The notes below the pieces were generated by a model that did no database searches, had not been told where the DNA came from, and saw nothing but the letters and a program-made list of their open reading frames with translations. Below are positions 37,493 to 45,520 of a stretch of DNA of 64,000 nucleotides, piece after piece. Source of the DNA: Sphingopyxis sp. OAS728. Its GTDB lineage: Bacteria; Pseudomonadota; Alphaproteobacteria; Sphingomonadales; Sphingomonadaceae. Position 1 is the stretch's first letter; each line of letters starts with the position of its first letter. The stretch is from positions 62,001 to 126,000 of the forward strand of contig NZ_JADBDT010000001.1 in the NCBI RefSeq assembly GCF_014873485.1, read 5' to 3'. The position numbers were made by a program, and so were the translations under genes.

Positions 37493-37538
37493 AGCAGCGC
37501 CTCGAGCTTGTCACCTTTCGCAACGGAGCAAATCCCTC

Positions 37539-38906
37539 ATGCGTCATGCCCTCACCGCCGCGTTGCTGGCGACGTCGATGTTCAGCCTGCCGACCGCAGC
37601 GCACGCGCAGGCAATGACCGCTGAAGAGGCTGCGCAGCTTCGTGCCGAACTCGCGGCGCTGAAGGCGCAGGTCCGGACACTCGAAACGCGGCTCGACGCC
37701 GCGACCGCGCAGCCGACCCCTGCGCCGGCTCCGGTCCCGACACCGTCGCCGTCACCGTCGGTGACCGCCAAGCCCGCGACCGAGATTAGCTGGAAGGGGG
37801 CGCCCGAGATCAAGACCGCCGACGGCTGGAGCTTCAAGCCGCGCGGGCGGATGCAGTTCGACGTCGCGGGCATCGATGCGCCCGCAGGCGTTCTGGGAAC
37901 GCGTGGCGGTTTGACGACCGAAATACGCCGGGTGTTCCTGGGATTCGACGGCAAGATTCCGGGAGGCTTTTCATACCGCGCCGAAGCCGATTTCGCTGGC
38001 GGCTCGGCCGAACTGACCGACGTCTATCTTACCTATGGCTCGGGGCCGCTATCCGTCACGGTCGGGCACGTCCGACACTTTACGTCGCTCGAAGATGTGA
38101 CGAGCGACTTGTTCACGAGCTTTACCGAGCGTGCAGCCTTTGTGCCGGCCTTCGGTTTCGAACGCCGCGTCGGCATCGGGGGCCAATATAAGGGAAAGCA
38201 GCTTCTCGCGCAGGCGGGCGTCTTTGGTGACGATGCCAACAGTCTTTTGGACGACAAGAACAACAGCATGAGCGTCGACGGGCGGGTGATTTGGATGCCC
38301 AAATTCGGCAGAACCCAGCTGCATCTCGGCGGATCCGTCCATTTTCGCGATTTCAATGACCTGTCGACGACCGCGCGCTATCGCGCTCGACCCTTTATCC
38401 ACACGACCGACGTGCGTCTGGTCGATACCGGTGACATCAGCGCCACCGGCGAGCACGGTTTTGGGCTGGAGGGGGCGTTGATGTCGGGGCCGTTCCATGC
38501 ATCGGGCGAAGCCTTCTGGCAGAGGATGAAGCGCCCCGGCCTGGCCGACCCGACCTTCTTCGGCGGCTATGCGGAAGTCGGCATGTTGCTGACCCCCGGG
38601 GATAGTCGCAGTTACAGGGATGGTGCGTTCGACCGGCTAAGGCCGTCGAAACCGATCACCGACGGTGGGATCGGGGCGGTAGAGATCAACGCGCGCTACG
38701 ACCATCTCGATCTCAACGACGCCGGAATCGTTGGCGGTAAGCAAAAGACGGCGCTGATCGGTCTCGTCTGGGCGCCGATCGATTATATCCGTATCATCGC
38801 CAATTACGGCAAGTTGTGGATCGACGATGCGCGCATCCCGACCCTCACGGGCGACCGCAGCTATACGGCCGATACCTTCGGGCTTCGGACGCAGATGGAT
38901 TTCTGA
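37539..38906 (+). CDS. Phosphate/polyphosphate-selective porin (OprO/OprP family)
   Basis: 455 residues: signal peptide MRHALTAALLATSMFSLPTA; an N-terminal coiled coil (EEAAQLRAELAALKAQVRTL); a Pro-rich linker; then a 16-stranded porin barrel (GWSFKPRGRMQFDVAG, RAEADFAG, YVLT-type DVYLTYG strands) ending in Phe, as in outer membrane proteins. Phosphate uptake across the outer membrane is inferred from the family, the PhoB box and the adjacent phoB-pst genes. Start chosen for the signal peptide and CGGAG site. Confidence 0.9.
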   Translation: MRHALTAALLATSMFSLPTAAHAQAMTAEEAAQLRAELAALKAQVRTLETRLDAATAQPTPAPAPVPTPSPSPSVTAKPATEISWKGAPEIKTADGWSFKPRGRMQFDVAGIDAPAGVLGTRGGLTTEIRRVFLGFDGKIPGGFSYRAEADFAGGSAELTDVYLTYGSGPLSVTVGHVRHFTSLEDVTSDLFTSFTERAAFVPAFGFERRVGIGGQYKGKQLLAQAGVFGDDANSLLDDKNNSMSVDGRVIWMPKFGRTQLHLGGSVHFRDFNDLSTTARYRARPFIHTTDVRLVDTGDISATGEHGFGLEGALMSGPFHASGEAFWQRMKRPGLADPTFFGGYAEVGMLLTPGDSRSYRDGAFDRLRPSKPITDGGIGAVEINARYDHLDLNDAGIVGGKQKTALIGLVWAPIDYIRIIANYGKLWIDDARIPTLTGDRSYTADTFGLRTQMDF

Positions 38907-38963
38907 TTTATCGGAACCCCCGCATTGGGGTGGGAAGCGGTCGTTTGAGTAGTGCTCGAATGT

Positions 38964-39078
38964 CCCCTCCCGCCTGCGGGAGGGGCAGCGAGGCTTGCCA
39001 GCTTGCTGGCTAGCCGCAGCGGGGTGGGCCATCGCTACGTTGCTGCCCACCCCCGACCCGCCCGCAAGCGGGAGGGGA
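38964..39078. repeat. GC-rich palindrome cluster (REP-like)
   Basis: CCCCTCCCGC/GCGGGAGGGG at 38964-38985, GGGGTGGGC/GCCCACCCC at 39021-39053 and CCCGC/GCGGG to 39078, between the convergent porin and phoB genes. Similar CCCTCCC/GGGAGGG palindromes recur at 47554-47650. Probably a repeated intergenic element that also ends transcription. Confidence 0.6.
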
Positions 39079-39115
39079 GATTACGGCAGCTTACGCTCGC
39101 TGGCCGACTTCTAAA

Positions 39116-39814
39116 TCAGACGCTCTTGCCCGCGTCCAGCGCATAACCCGCCGACCGCACGGTGCGGATGATATCGCTCGTCCCCGGCAGGTTGATCGCC
39201 TTGCGCAGGCGCCGGATATGGACGTCGACCGTGCGCAGTTCGATGTCGCTGTCCTGGCCCCACACGCTGTCGAGCAATTGCCCGCGCGAGAAGACGCGGC
39301 CCGGATGCTCCATGAAGTGGCGGAGCAGGCGGAACTCGGTCGGACCCATTGCGACGATCTGGCTGTTGCGCACGACCTTGTGCGCGACCGAATCCAGCTC
39401 GATGTCGGCATAGGTCAGCATTTCGCCCGCAAGCGCGGGGCGCAGACGGCGGAGCACCGCCGACACGCGCGCGACCAGCTCGCGCGGGCTGAACGGCTTG
39501 GTGACATAGTCGTCGGCGCCGGTCTCGAGCCCGCGGATGCGATCCTCTTCCTCGCCGCGCGCGGTGAGCATGATGATCGGGACATTGGCCGATTTGGGGT
39601 TGCGGCGCAGGCGCCGGCACACTTCGATGCCGGGCAGGCTCTCGATCATCCAGTCGAGCAGGACGATGTCGGGCACGCGTTCCTCGACGAGGACGAGCGC
39701 TTGCTCGCCATCGGGGGTCTGGCGGACCGAAAAGCCCTCGCGCGCGAAGTGCCAGACGATGAGCTCGGCGATCGCCTCGTCATCTTCGATCAGCAACAGG
39801 TCGGGCTGCGGCAT
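39116..39814 (-). CDS. phoB: Phosphate regulon response regulator PhoB
   Basis: 232 residues. Receiver with E10-D11-D12 (LIEDDEA), phosphoacceptor D54 (VLLDWMIE) and the Lys of VTKPFSP; C-terminal winged helix with GPTEFRLLRHFMEHPGRVFS and RTVDVHIRRLRKAI, the PhoB recognition helix type. It activates the Pho regulon when phosphate is low. It is the last gene of the pstSCAB-phoU-phoB order; the sensor PhoR is not in the window. Confidence 0.96.
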   Translation of the reverse strand: MPQPDLLLIEDDEAIAELIVWHFAREGFSVRQTPDGEQALVLVEERVPDIVLLDWMIESLPGIEVCRRLRRNPKSANVPIIMLTARGEEEDRIRGLETGADDYVTKPFSPRELVARVSAVLRRLRPALAGEMLTYADIELDSVAHKVVRNSQIVAMGPTEFRLLRHFMEHPGRVFSRGQLLDSVWGQDSDIELRTVDVHIRRLRKAINLPGTSDIIRTVRSAGYALDAGKSV

Positions 39815-40533
39815 CAGCCTTGCTCCTGTTCCGCGGCGCCGTCTTCGGGCTGTTCGCCGCGTTCGCGTTCCTCCATCCGTTCACCGGTCACGACATAATA
39901 GACCATCTCGGCGATGTTGGTTGCGTGGTCGCCCATGCGTTCGAGGTTCTTGGCGACGAACAGCAGGTGCGCGCTCTCGGTGATATGCTTCGGATTTTCC
40001 ATCATGAAGGTCACGAGGGTGCGGAAGATGCTGTTGTAGAAATCGTCGACATTCTTGTCGCGCACCGTGACGCGGACCGCGAGGTCGGCGTCGCGTGCGG
40101 CAAAGCTGTCGAGCGCGTCGTGGATCAGTTCCGCGACCGCCGAGGACATCGACATCAACACCGGGATCGCCTCGATCTGGCGCGTCTGGTCCATCAGCGC
40201 GACGCGCTTGGCGATATTCTTCGCATAGTCGCCGATGCGTTCGACGACCGAAACGATTTTCAGCGCCGCGATCATCTCGCGAAGGTCGTCGGCCATCGGT
40301 GCCCTGAGAGCAATCGTCTGCACCGCGAGCTGTTCGACTTCGGCCTCGAGCGCGTCGATCTTCTTGTCGTCGCGCACGACTTGCGCCGCGAGGTCGAGGT
40401 CGCCGCTGTTGAGCGCGCTCATCGCCTGGAGCAGCGCCTGTTCGGCACGGCCGCCCATCTCGCTGATCAGGCCGCGGAGGCGGTTCAGATCCTCGTCGAA
40501 AGCCTTGACCGTATGATCGTTCGTAACTGCCAT
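39814..40533 (-). CDS. phoU: Phosphate signaling protein PhoU
   Basis: 239 residues, start MAVTNDHTVKAFDEDL. Two PhoU three-helix repeats with the E/DxxxD metal sites (ERIGDYAKNIAKR and ERMGDHATNIAEM). It links PstB to PhoR and restrains the Pho regulon in high phosphate. The stop overlaps the phoB start by one base. The C-terminal tail is acidic (ERERGEQPEDGAAEQEQ). Confidence 0.95.
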   Translation of the reverse strand: MAVTNDHTVKAFDEDLNRLRGLISEMGGRAEQALLQAMSALNSGDLDLAAQVVRDDKKIDALEAEVEQLAVQTIALRAPMADDLREMIAALKIVSVVERIGDYAKNIAKRVALMDQTRQIEAIPVLMSMSSAVAELIHDALDSFAARDADLAVRVTVRDKNVDDFYNSIFRTLVTFMMENPKHITESAHLLFVAKNLERMGDHATNIAEMVYYVVTGERMEERERGEQPEDGAAEQEQG

Positions 40534-40558
40534 TGCTTCGTCCTTCTTCGGCCGGGGC

Positions 40559-41341
40559 TTAACCGTAACGGCCGGTGATATAATCCTTGGTCCGTTCCTG
40601 CTTCGGGTTGGTGAAGATGTCGGTCGTCTTCCCATATTCGACCAACGTCCCGAGGTGGAAAAAGGCGGTGCGCTGCGACACGCGGGCCGCCTGCTGCATA
40701 TTGTGCGTGACGATCACGATCGCATATTTGCCGCGCAGTTCGTGGATCAGTTCCTCGATCTTCGCGGTCGCGATCGGGTCGAGCGCCGAGCAGGGCTCGT
40801 CCATCAGGATGACTTCGGGATCGACCGCGATCGCGCGCGCGATACACAGCCGCTGTTGCTGGCCGCCCGACAGCGCGGTGCCGCTTTCGCCGAGGCGATC
40901 CTTGACCTCGTCCCACAGGCCAGCGCGCACCAGCGCGCGTTCGACGATGACGTCGAGGTCGGCCTTCGACGGCGCGAGGCCGTGGATGCGCGGGCCATAG
41001 CCGACATTGTCATAGATCGACTTGGGGAAGGGGTTCGGTTTCTGGAACACCATCCCGACGCGCGCGCGGAGCTGCACGACGTCCATCGACGGCGCATAGA
41101 TATCCTCGCCATCGAGCTCGATCTTGCCGGTGACACGCGCGCTGGCGACCGTGTCGTTCATGCGGTTCAGCGAGCGCAGGAAGGTCGACTTGCCGCAGCC
41201 CGACGGGCCGATGAAGGCGGTCACGAGGTCGGTGCCGACGTCGATCGACACGTCGTTGATCGCCTGTTTCTCGCCATAGAAGACGTTGACGCCATGCGCC
41301 TTCATCTTGGGGTCGATAATGGTCAAATCGTCTTGGGTCAT
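40559..41341 (-). CDS. pstB: Phosphate ABC transporter ATP-binding protein
   Basis: 260 residues. Walker [10 protein letters not shown] (45-53), ABC signature [10 protein letters not shown], Walker [15 protein letters not shown] and the His switch [13 protein letters not shown] 41341 is 2 bp after the pstA stop. It powers phosphate import with PstSCA. The sequence KNDTV-like [17 protein letters not shown] is the usual PstB pattern. Confidence 0.97.
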   Translation of the reverse strand: MTQDDLTIIDPKMKAHGVNVFYGEKQAINDVSIDVGTDLVTAFIGPSGCGKSTFLRSLNRMNDTVASARVTGKIELDGEDIYAPSMDVVQLRARVGMVFQKPNPFPKSIYDNVGYGPRIHGLAPSKADLDVIVERALVRAGLWDEVKDRLGESGTALSGGQQQRLCIARAIAVDPEVILMDEPCSALDPIATAKIEELIHELRGKYAIVIVTHNMQQAARVSQRTAFFHLGTLVEYGKTTDIFTNPKQERTKDYITGRYG

Positions 41342-41343
41342 GA

Positions 41344-42600
41344 TCACCAGCGTTTTTCGAATTTGTTGCGAAGATAGATCGCAAAGGCGTTCATCGACAG
41401 CAGCACGATAAGCAGCACGATGATCGCGGCGGAGGTTTTCTCGACAAAGCCCCGGTCGACTTCGTCCGACCAGAGGAAGATCTGCATCGGCAGCACCGTC
41501 GAGGGCGAGCAGATGCCCCCCGGCACGTCGCCGATGAAGGCGCGCATGCCGACGAGGAGCAGCGGCGCGGTCTCGCCCAGCGCGCGCGCCATGCCGATGA
41601 TCGTGCCGGTCAGGATGCCGGGCAGGGCGAGCGGCAGGACGTGATGGAACACCACCTGCACCGGGCTCGCGCCCACACCCAAAGCGGCATCGCGGATCGA
41701 CGGCGGCACCGACTTGATCGCGTTGCGGCTGGCGATCACGATCACCGGCATCGTCATCAGCGCCAGCGTCAGCCCGCCGACGAGCGGGCTAGCCTGGCAC
41801 AGGCCGAACCAGTTGATGAACACGGCGAGCGCGAGCAGGCCGAAGATGATCGACGGCACCGCGGCCAGATTGTTGATCGACACTTCGATCAGGTCGGTCC
41901 AGCGGTTCTTCGGCGCATATTCCTCGAGATAGAGCGCCGCGAGCACACCGGTGGGGAAGGCGATGAGGAAGGCGATGAAGATCGTCAGCACCGATCCCTT
42001 GAGCGCGCCCCAGATGCCCGCGACCGCCGGATCGGTGGCGTCGGCATTCTTGAAGAAGGGCCAATGGATGCCTGTCGACAGCTTGCCCTGCTTCTCCAGC
42101 GCATCGACCTTTGCGCCGAGCGCGCCCTTCGCGCCTTCCTTGGCGGCAATGTCGACTTCGGACGAGGCGGGCAGTTCGAACACCGTCTTGGCCGTAAGCA
42201 ATTCGGGGTCGGCCTTGATCGCGCTGCGCACTTCCTTCCACGCATTTTCGGAAATCAGCTTCGATCCGTCTGTCCCCAGCGCCTCGTCGGCGGCAAAGGC
42301 GACGATGTCGGAGAGGCCGGCGTTCGCGATCACCTGATCGGCGTCGGCATCGGCGAGGCGCGCCTTGTCGATCGTCAGCGGCATCGCCTTGAAATCGACC
42401 GGCACCGCGACATGCGTATACATGAAGCCGCGCGCGCCGTTGCCGACCATCACGAAGAGCAGGAAAGCGAGGAACGCTCCCGAGAGCAGCACCGCGCCCA
42501 GCCCGAGCAGCTTGAAGCGGCGCTCGGCGGCGTAGCGGCCCGCGATGCGCTTCTGCATCACGGCGCCTTTCCAGTCGGTGGGGGCGGTTTCCCTATTCAT
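41344..42600 (-). CDS. pstA: Phosphate ABC transporter permease PstA
   Basis: About 418 residues from [20 protein letters not shown]. The first 200 residues (one membrane helix plus a periplasmic region) are the DUF3333-type extension of alphaproteobacterial PstA. The permease domain follows with six helices and the EAA-like loop [20 protein letters not shown]. Start ATG overlaps the pstC stop by 8 bp; GTG 42609 is an alternative. Pairs with PstC. Confidence 0.95.
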   Translation of the reverse strand: MNRETAPTDWKGAVMQKRIAGRYAAERRFKLLGLGAVLLSGAFLAFLLFVMVGNGARGFMYTHVAVPVDFKAMPLTIDKARLADADADQVIANAGLSDIVAFAADEALGTDGSKLISENAWKEVRSAIKADPELLTAKTVFELPASSEVDIAAKEGAKGALGAKVDALEKQGKLSTGIHWPFFKNADATDPAVAGIWGALKGSVLTIFIAFLIAFPTGVLAALYLEEYAPKNRWTDLIEVSINNLAAVPSIIFGLLALAVFINWFGLCQASPLVGGLTLALMTMPVIVIASRNAIKSVPPSIRDAALGVGASPVQVVFHHVLPLALPGILTGTIIGMARALGETAPLLLVGMRAFIGDVPGGICSPSTVLPMQIFLWSDEVDRGFVEKTSAAIIVLLIVLLSMNAFAIYLRNKFEKRW

Positions 42601-43969
42601 AAGCTTCACGATACTTTTTGACGATGCGCAGCGCGACGATGTTGAGCAGCAGCGTAACGATGAAGAGGACGAGGCCGAGCGCGAAGGCGGCGAGCGTTTT
42701 CGCGCTGTCGAACTCCTGGTCGCCGGTGAGCAATTTCACGATCTGCGCCGTCACCGTGGTGACGCTGGCGAAGGGGTTGGCGGTCATGTTCGCCGACAGG
42801 CCCGCCGCCATCACCACGATCATGGTTTCCCCGATCGCGCGGCTGACCGCGAGCAAGATGCCGCCCATCACGCCCGGAAGCGCGGCGGGGATCAGCACCT
42901 GGCGGATCGTCTCGTTCGGCGTCGCGCCCAATGCCAGCGATCCGTCGCGCATCGCCTGCGGCACCGCGTTGATGCTGTCGTCGGCCATCGAGGAGACGAA
43001 GGGGATGATCATCACGCCCATCACGATACCCGCGGCGAGCGCGCTTTCGGTCGAGGCATTTGGAATGCCGAGCATCACCGCGAACTCGCGCAAAGCGGGC
43101 GCAACGGTCAGCGCGGCGAAATAGCCGTAGACGACCGTTGGCACGCCCGCGAGGATCTCGAGCAAAGGCTTCACCCATTTGCGCACCGTCGGCGCGGCAT
43201 ATTGGGTGAGATAGACTGCGGTCATCATCCCGATCGGGATCGCGACGATCATCGCGATGATCGCACCGATCAAAATCGTGCCCCAGAAGAGCGGAATGCC
43301 GCCGAAGGTGTCGGGCTGCGGCGCGCCGCTCGTCGGCGCCCATTCGGTGCCGAACAAGAGTTCGGTCGGCGAGACGAGCCGGAAGAAGCGGATCGATTCA
43401 AAGAGCAGCGAGAGCACGATGCCAAAGGTCGTGAGGATCGCGACGAGCGACGCGAGCAGCAGGAACAGCATCACGATCTTTTCGACGCGGCTCCGCGCCC
43501 GGAAATCGGGCTTGATCCGCGTGAAGGCATAGAGCCCGCCCGCGAGCGCCAGCGCGAGCATCGCGGCGATGCCGATCCACGCATATTTCTGGCTCGCGTC
43601 GGCATAGGGCTTCACCAGCGGCGCTGCGGCGGGCAGGCGGACCGCGGCTTGGCTTCCCTGTGCGACCGCGCGCGCGTCGGACAGGATCGCGCCGCGCTCG
43701 AAACCGAAGGAGGGGAGGTTTTGCGCGGCCTCGGTCGTAAGCACCTGGTTGGTGATCAGCGCGGGCGAGACCGAAGACCAGACGGCAAGGAACAGCGCGG
43801 CGGGGGCGAACAGCCACAGCGCGACGTACCAGCCATGATATTGCGGGCGCGAATGCAGCTTTTCGCCCGCACGGCCGGCCAGCAGGTTCGACCGCGCGCG
43901 GCCGGCCAGCCAGCCGATCAGGGCTAACCCTGCGATCAAAAGCAAAAGGGCGGCGGCGTTGAAGGTCAC
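42593..43969 (-). CDS. pstC: Phosphate ABC transporter permease PstC
   Basis: 458 residues, GTG start. An unusually long N-terminal part with additional membrane helices and a periplasmic segment precedes the binding-protein-dependent permease domain (GTILIGAIIAMIVAIPIGMM ... VPQAMRDGSLALGATPNETI). Long PstC forms of this kind are common in Alphaproteobacteria. A REP palindrome separates it from pstS upstream. Confidence 0.95.
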   Translation of the reverse strand: MTFNAAALLLLIAGLALIGWLAGRARSNLLAGRAGEKLHSRPQYHGWYVALWLFAPAALFLAVWSSVSPALITNQVLTTEAAQNLPSFGFERGAILSDARAVAQGSQAAVRLPAAAPLVKPYADASQKYAWIGIAAMLALALAGGLYAFTRIKPDFRARSRVEKIVMLFLLLASLVAILTTFGIVLSLLFESIRFFRLVSPTELLFGTEWAPTSGAPQPDTFGGIPLFWGTILIGAIIAMIVAIPIGMMTAVYLTQYAAPTVRKWVKPLLEILAGVPTVVYGYFAALTVAPALREFAVMLGIPNASTESALAAGIVMGVMIIPFVSSMADDSINAVPQAMRDGSLALGATPNETIRQVLIPAALPGVMGGILLAVSRAIGETMIVVMAAGLSANMTANPFASVTTVTAQIVKLLTGDQEFDSAKTLAAFALGLVLFIVTLLLNIVALRIVKKYREAYE

Positions 43970-43995
43970 TTGCTTCTCTTAACCGGCCCCCAATT

Positions 43996-44076
43996 CCGTT
44001 CGCCCTGAGCTTGTCGAAGGGCCGTTCTGTCCTGAGGAAAGAAGGACGGTGCTTCGACAAGCTCAGCACGAACGGG
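43996..44076. repeat. REP palindrome between pstS and pstC
   Basis: CCGTTCG..CTGAGCTTGTCGAAG and CTTCGACAAGCTCAG..CGAACGG pair as a long imperfect hairpin. This sequence type is a widespread repetitive extragenic palindrome in sphingomonads and other GC-rich Proteobacteria. It lies in the pstS-pstC gap of a presumed operon. Confidence 0.85.
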
Positions 44077-44141
44077 GGAGGGGGAGTAAAAAGACGGTGG
44101 CCGGATCGGGCGAACCCGCCCGGCCACCAGCGGGAGGAAAC

Positions 44142-45191
44142 TTATTTGAGCTCGGCGCCGTTCAGCGCGGTCATCGCCTTGCCGTTCGAAGCCGCGAGAT
44201 CGGCGATCGCCTTCGGCGACACGATCAGGCCCTTGGCGCCCAGATAACCGCCTTCGCCCGCGCCCTTCAGGAACTCGGCGACATATTCGGCGAGGCCGGG
44301 GACGACGCCGACATGCGCCTTCTTCACATAGATGAACAGCGGACGCGAACCGGGGTAGCTGCCGTCGGCGATCGCGGCATAGGTCGGGGCGACGCCCTGC
44401 ACCGGAACCGCCTTGATCTTGTCCTTATTGGCATCGAGATAGCTGAAGCCGAAGATGCCGAGGCTGGTCGGGTTCTTGTCGAGCTTCGAGATGATGAGGT
44501 TATCATTCTCGCCCTGCTCGACATAATAGGGCGCGCCGCGCAGCGTGGTGCAGGTCGCCTCATGCTTTTCCTTGTCGCTGTCCTTCAGCGCCTTCATCTC
44601 CGCATTGGCGTCGCAGCCCTTGCCGAGGATCAGCTCCTTGAACGCGTCGTAAGTGCCGCTGGTCGACGGCGGACCAAAGACCGAGATCGCGACCGCGGGG
44701 AGGGCAGGGTTCACATCCTTCCACGTCTTTGCGGTGTTCGGCTTGCCATAGGGGTTGGCCGCGAGCGCCTTGTAGACATCTTCTTCCGACAGCTTGAAGC
44801 CCGGGCCGCGCGCCGCTTCGCCCAGCGCGATGCCGTCGATGCCGACCTGGATTTCGACGATCTCCTTCACGCCGTTCGCGGCGCAGGTGTCATATTCCTT
44901 CTTCTTGATTCGGCGCGATGCGTTCGCGATGTCGGGTGTGTCGCCGCCGACGCCGGCGCAGAAGCGCTCGAAGCCGCCGCCGGTACCCGTGCTGTCGATC
45001 TTCGGCGTCTTGTTGCCCGTCGCTTCGGCGAACTTCTCGCCGACCGCGGTGGCAAAGGGATAGACGGTCGAGGAACCGACCGCGCTGATATAATCGCGCG
45101 CGCCGCCGCCCGAAGACGCCTGATCCTGGCACGCGGAAAGCGCCAGCGCGCACGTCGCCGCACCAGCGATAAGGGCAAATTTCTGGAACAT
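44142..45191 (-). CDS. pstS: Phosphate-binding lipoprotein PstS
   Basis: 349 residues. A lipoprotein signal peptide with lipobox LSAC (Cys21) is present. Phosphate-binding residues fall in ISAVGSSTVYP, TGTGGGFERFC, IANASRRI and GPPSTSGTYD. First gene of the pst operon with Pho boxes 83-121 bp upstream. It delivers phosphate to PstCA. The Cys anchors it to the inner membrane. Confidence 0.97.
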   Translation of the reverse strand: MFQKFALIAGAATCALALSACQDQASSGGGARDYISAVGSSTVYPFATAVGEKFAEATGNKTPKIDSTGTGGGFERFCAGVGGDTPDIANASRRIKKKEYDTCAANGVKEIVEIQVGIDGIALGEAARGPGFKLSEEDVYKALAANPYGKPNTAKTWKDVNPALPAVAISVFGPPSTSGTYDAFKELILGKGCDANAEMKALKDSDKEKHEATCTTLRGAPYYVEQGENDNLIISKLDKNPTSLGIFGFSYLDANKDKIKAVPVQGVAPTYAAIADGSYPGSRPLFIYVKKAHVGVVPGLAEYVAEFLKGAGEGGYLGAKGLIVSPKAIADLAASNGKAMTALNGAELK

Positions 45192-45273
45192 CCGGGTAAT
45201 CCTGTCGGGGGTCGTTACCGAACCAAGCCGCCACCCCCGCGGCGACTCGCTGAGCCGCCAATGGGGGAGTTGT

Positions 45274-45291
45274 GTGACGTGTATGTGACAG
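45274..45291 (-). promoter_or_regulatory. PhoB box, minus orientation, for pstS
   Basis: Reads CTGTCACATACACGTCAC on the minus strand: two heptamers with a 4-bp spacer, close to the CTGTCAT-N4-CTGTCAT consensus, 83 bp upstream of the pstS start. Confidence 0.8.
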
Positions 45292-45294
45292 AGG

Positions 45295-45312
45295 GTGTCA
45301 TATAAGTGTCAC
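45295..45312 (+). promoter_or_regulatory. PhoB box, plus orientation, facing the retron
   Basis: Reads GTGTCATATAAGTGTCAC on the plus strand, another 7-4-7 Pho box. It lies 3 bp from the minus box and 61 bp before the retron RNA. About 12 bp downstream is GGCTATC (45325-45331), a possible -10. It could serve the retron, or add a PhoB site to the pstS promoter. Confidence 0.65.
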
Positions 45313-45372
45313 GGGATGGGTGGCGGCTATCAAGAGCTTGACAAACAAGATCAGATTGTCACGAAGGAGAAA

Positions 45373-45520
45373 GGGCCTGTGAGCAGAACCTTCTGCTGAA
45401 GTTTCGCGGCAGTTGAATAGTATGCGAGGATTTCTTGCTACTGGATAAATCGACAATGATGATCCGAATAGGACAATTAATGCGGATTCACCGGAATCGC
45501 ATGAGAGTGCTCACAGGCCC
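45373..45520 (+). ncRNA. Retron msr-msd RNA
   Basis: The ends form a perfect 13-bp inverted repeat, GGGCCTGTGAGCA (45373-45385, a1) and TGCTCACAGGCCC (45508-45520, a2), the defining retron arrangement. Between them: a hairpin 45387-45404 (AACCTTC-TGCT-GAAGTTT, one mismatch), a hairpin 45419-45442 (AGTA..GCGAG-GATTT-CTTGC-TACT), and a 9-bp hairpin with one bulged G at 45480-45502 (ATGCGGATTC-ACCG-GAATCGCAT), the likely msd stem. The priming guanosine is probably in GAGC at the 3' end of a1. The a2 repeat touches the reverse transcriptase ATG at 45521. The msr/msd boundary is not certain. Confidence 0.82.

Noticed and set aside
45330..45372. TTGACA at 45338 as a sigma-70 promoter of the retron
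   Set aside because: The -10 position (45361-45366, ACGAAG) is poor, so I did not annotate it; the hexamer is also part of a TTGACA...TGTCA inverted repeat.
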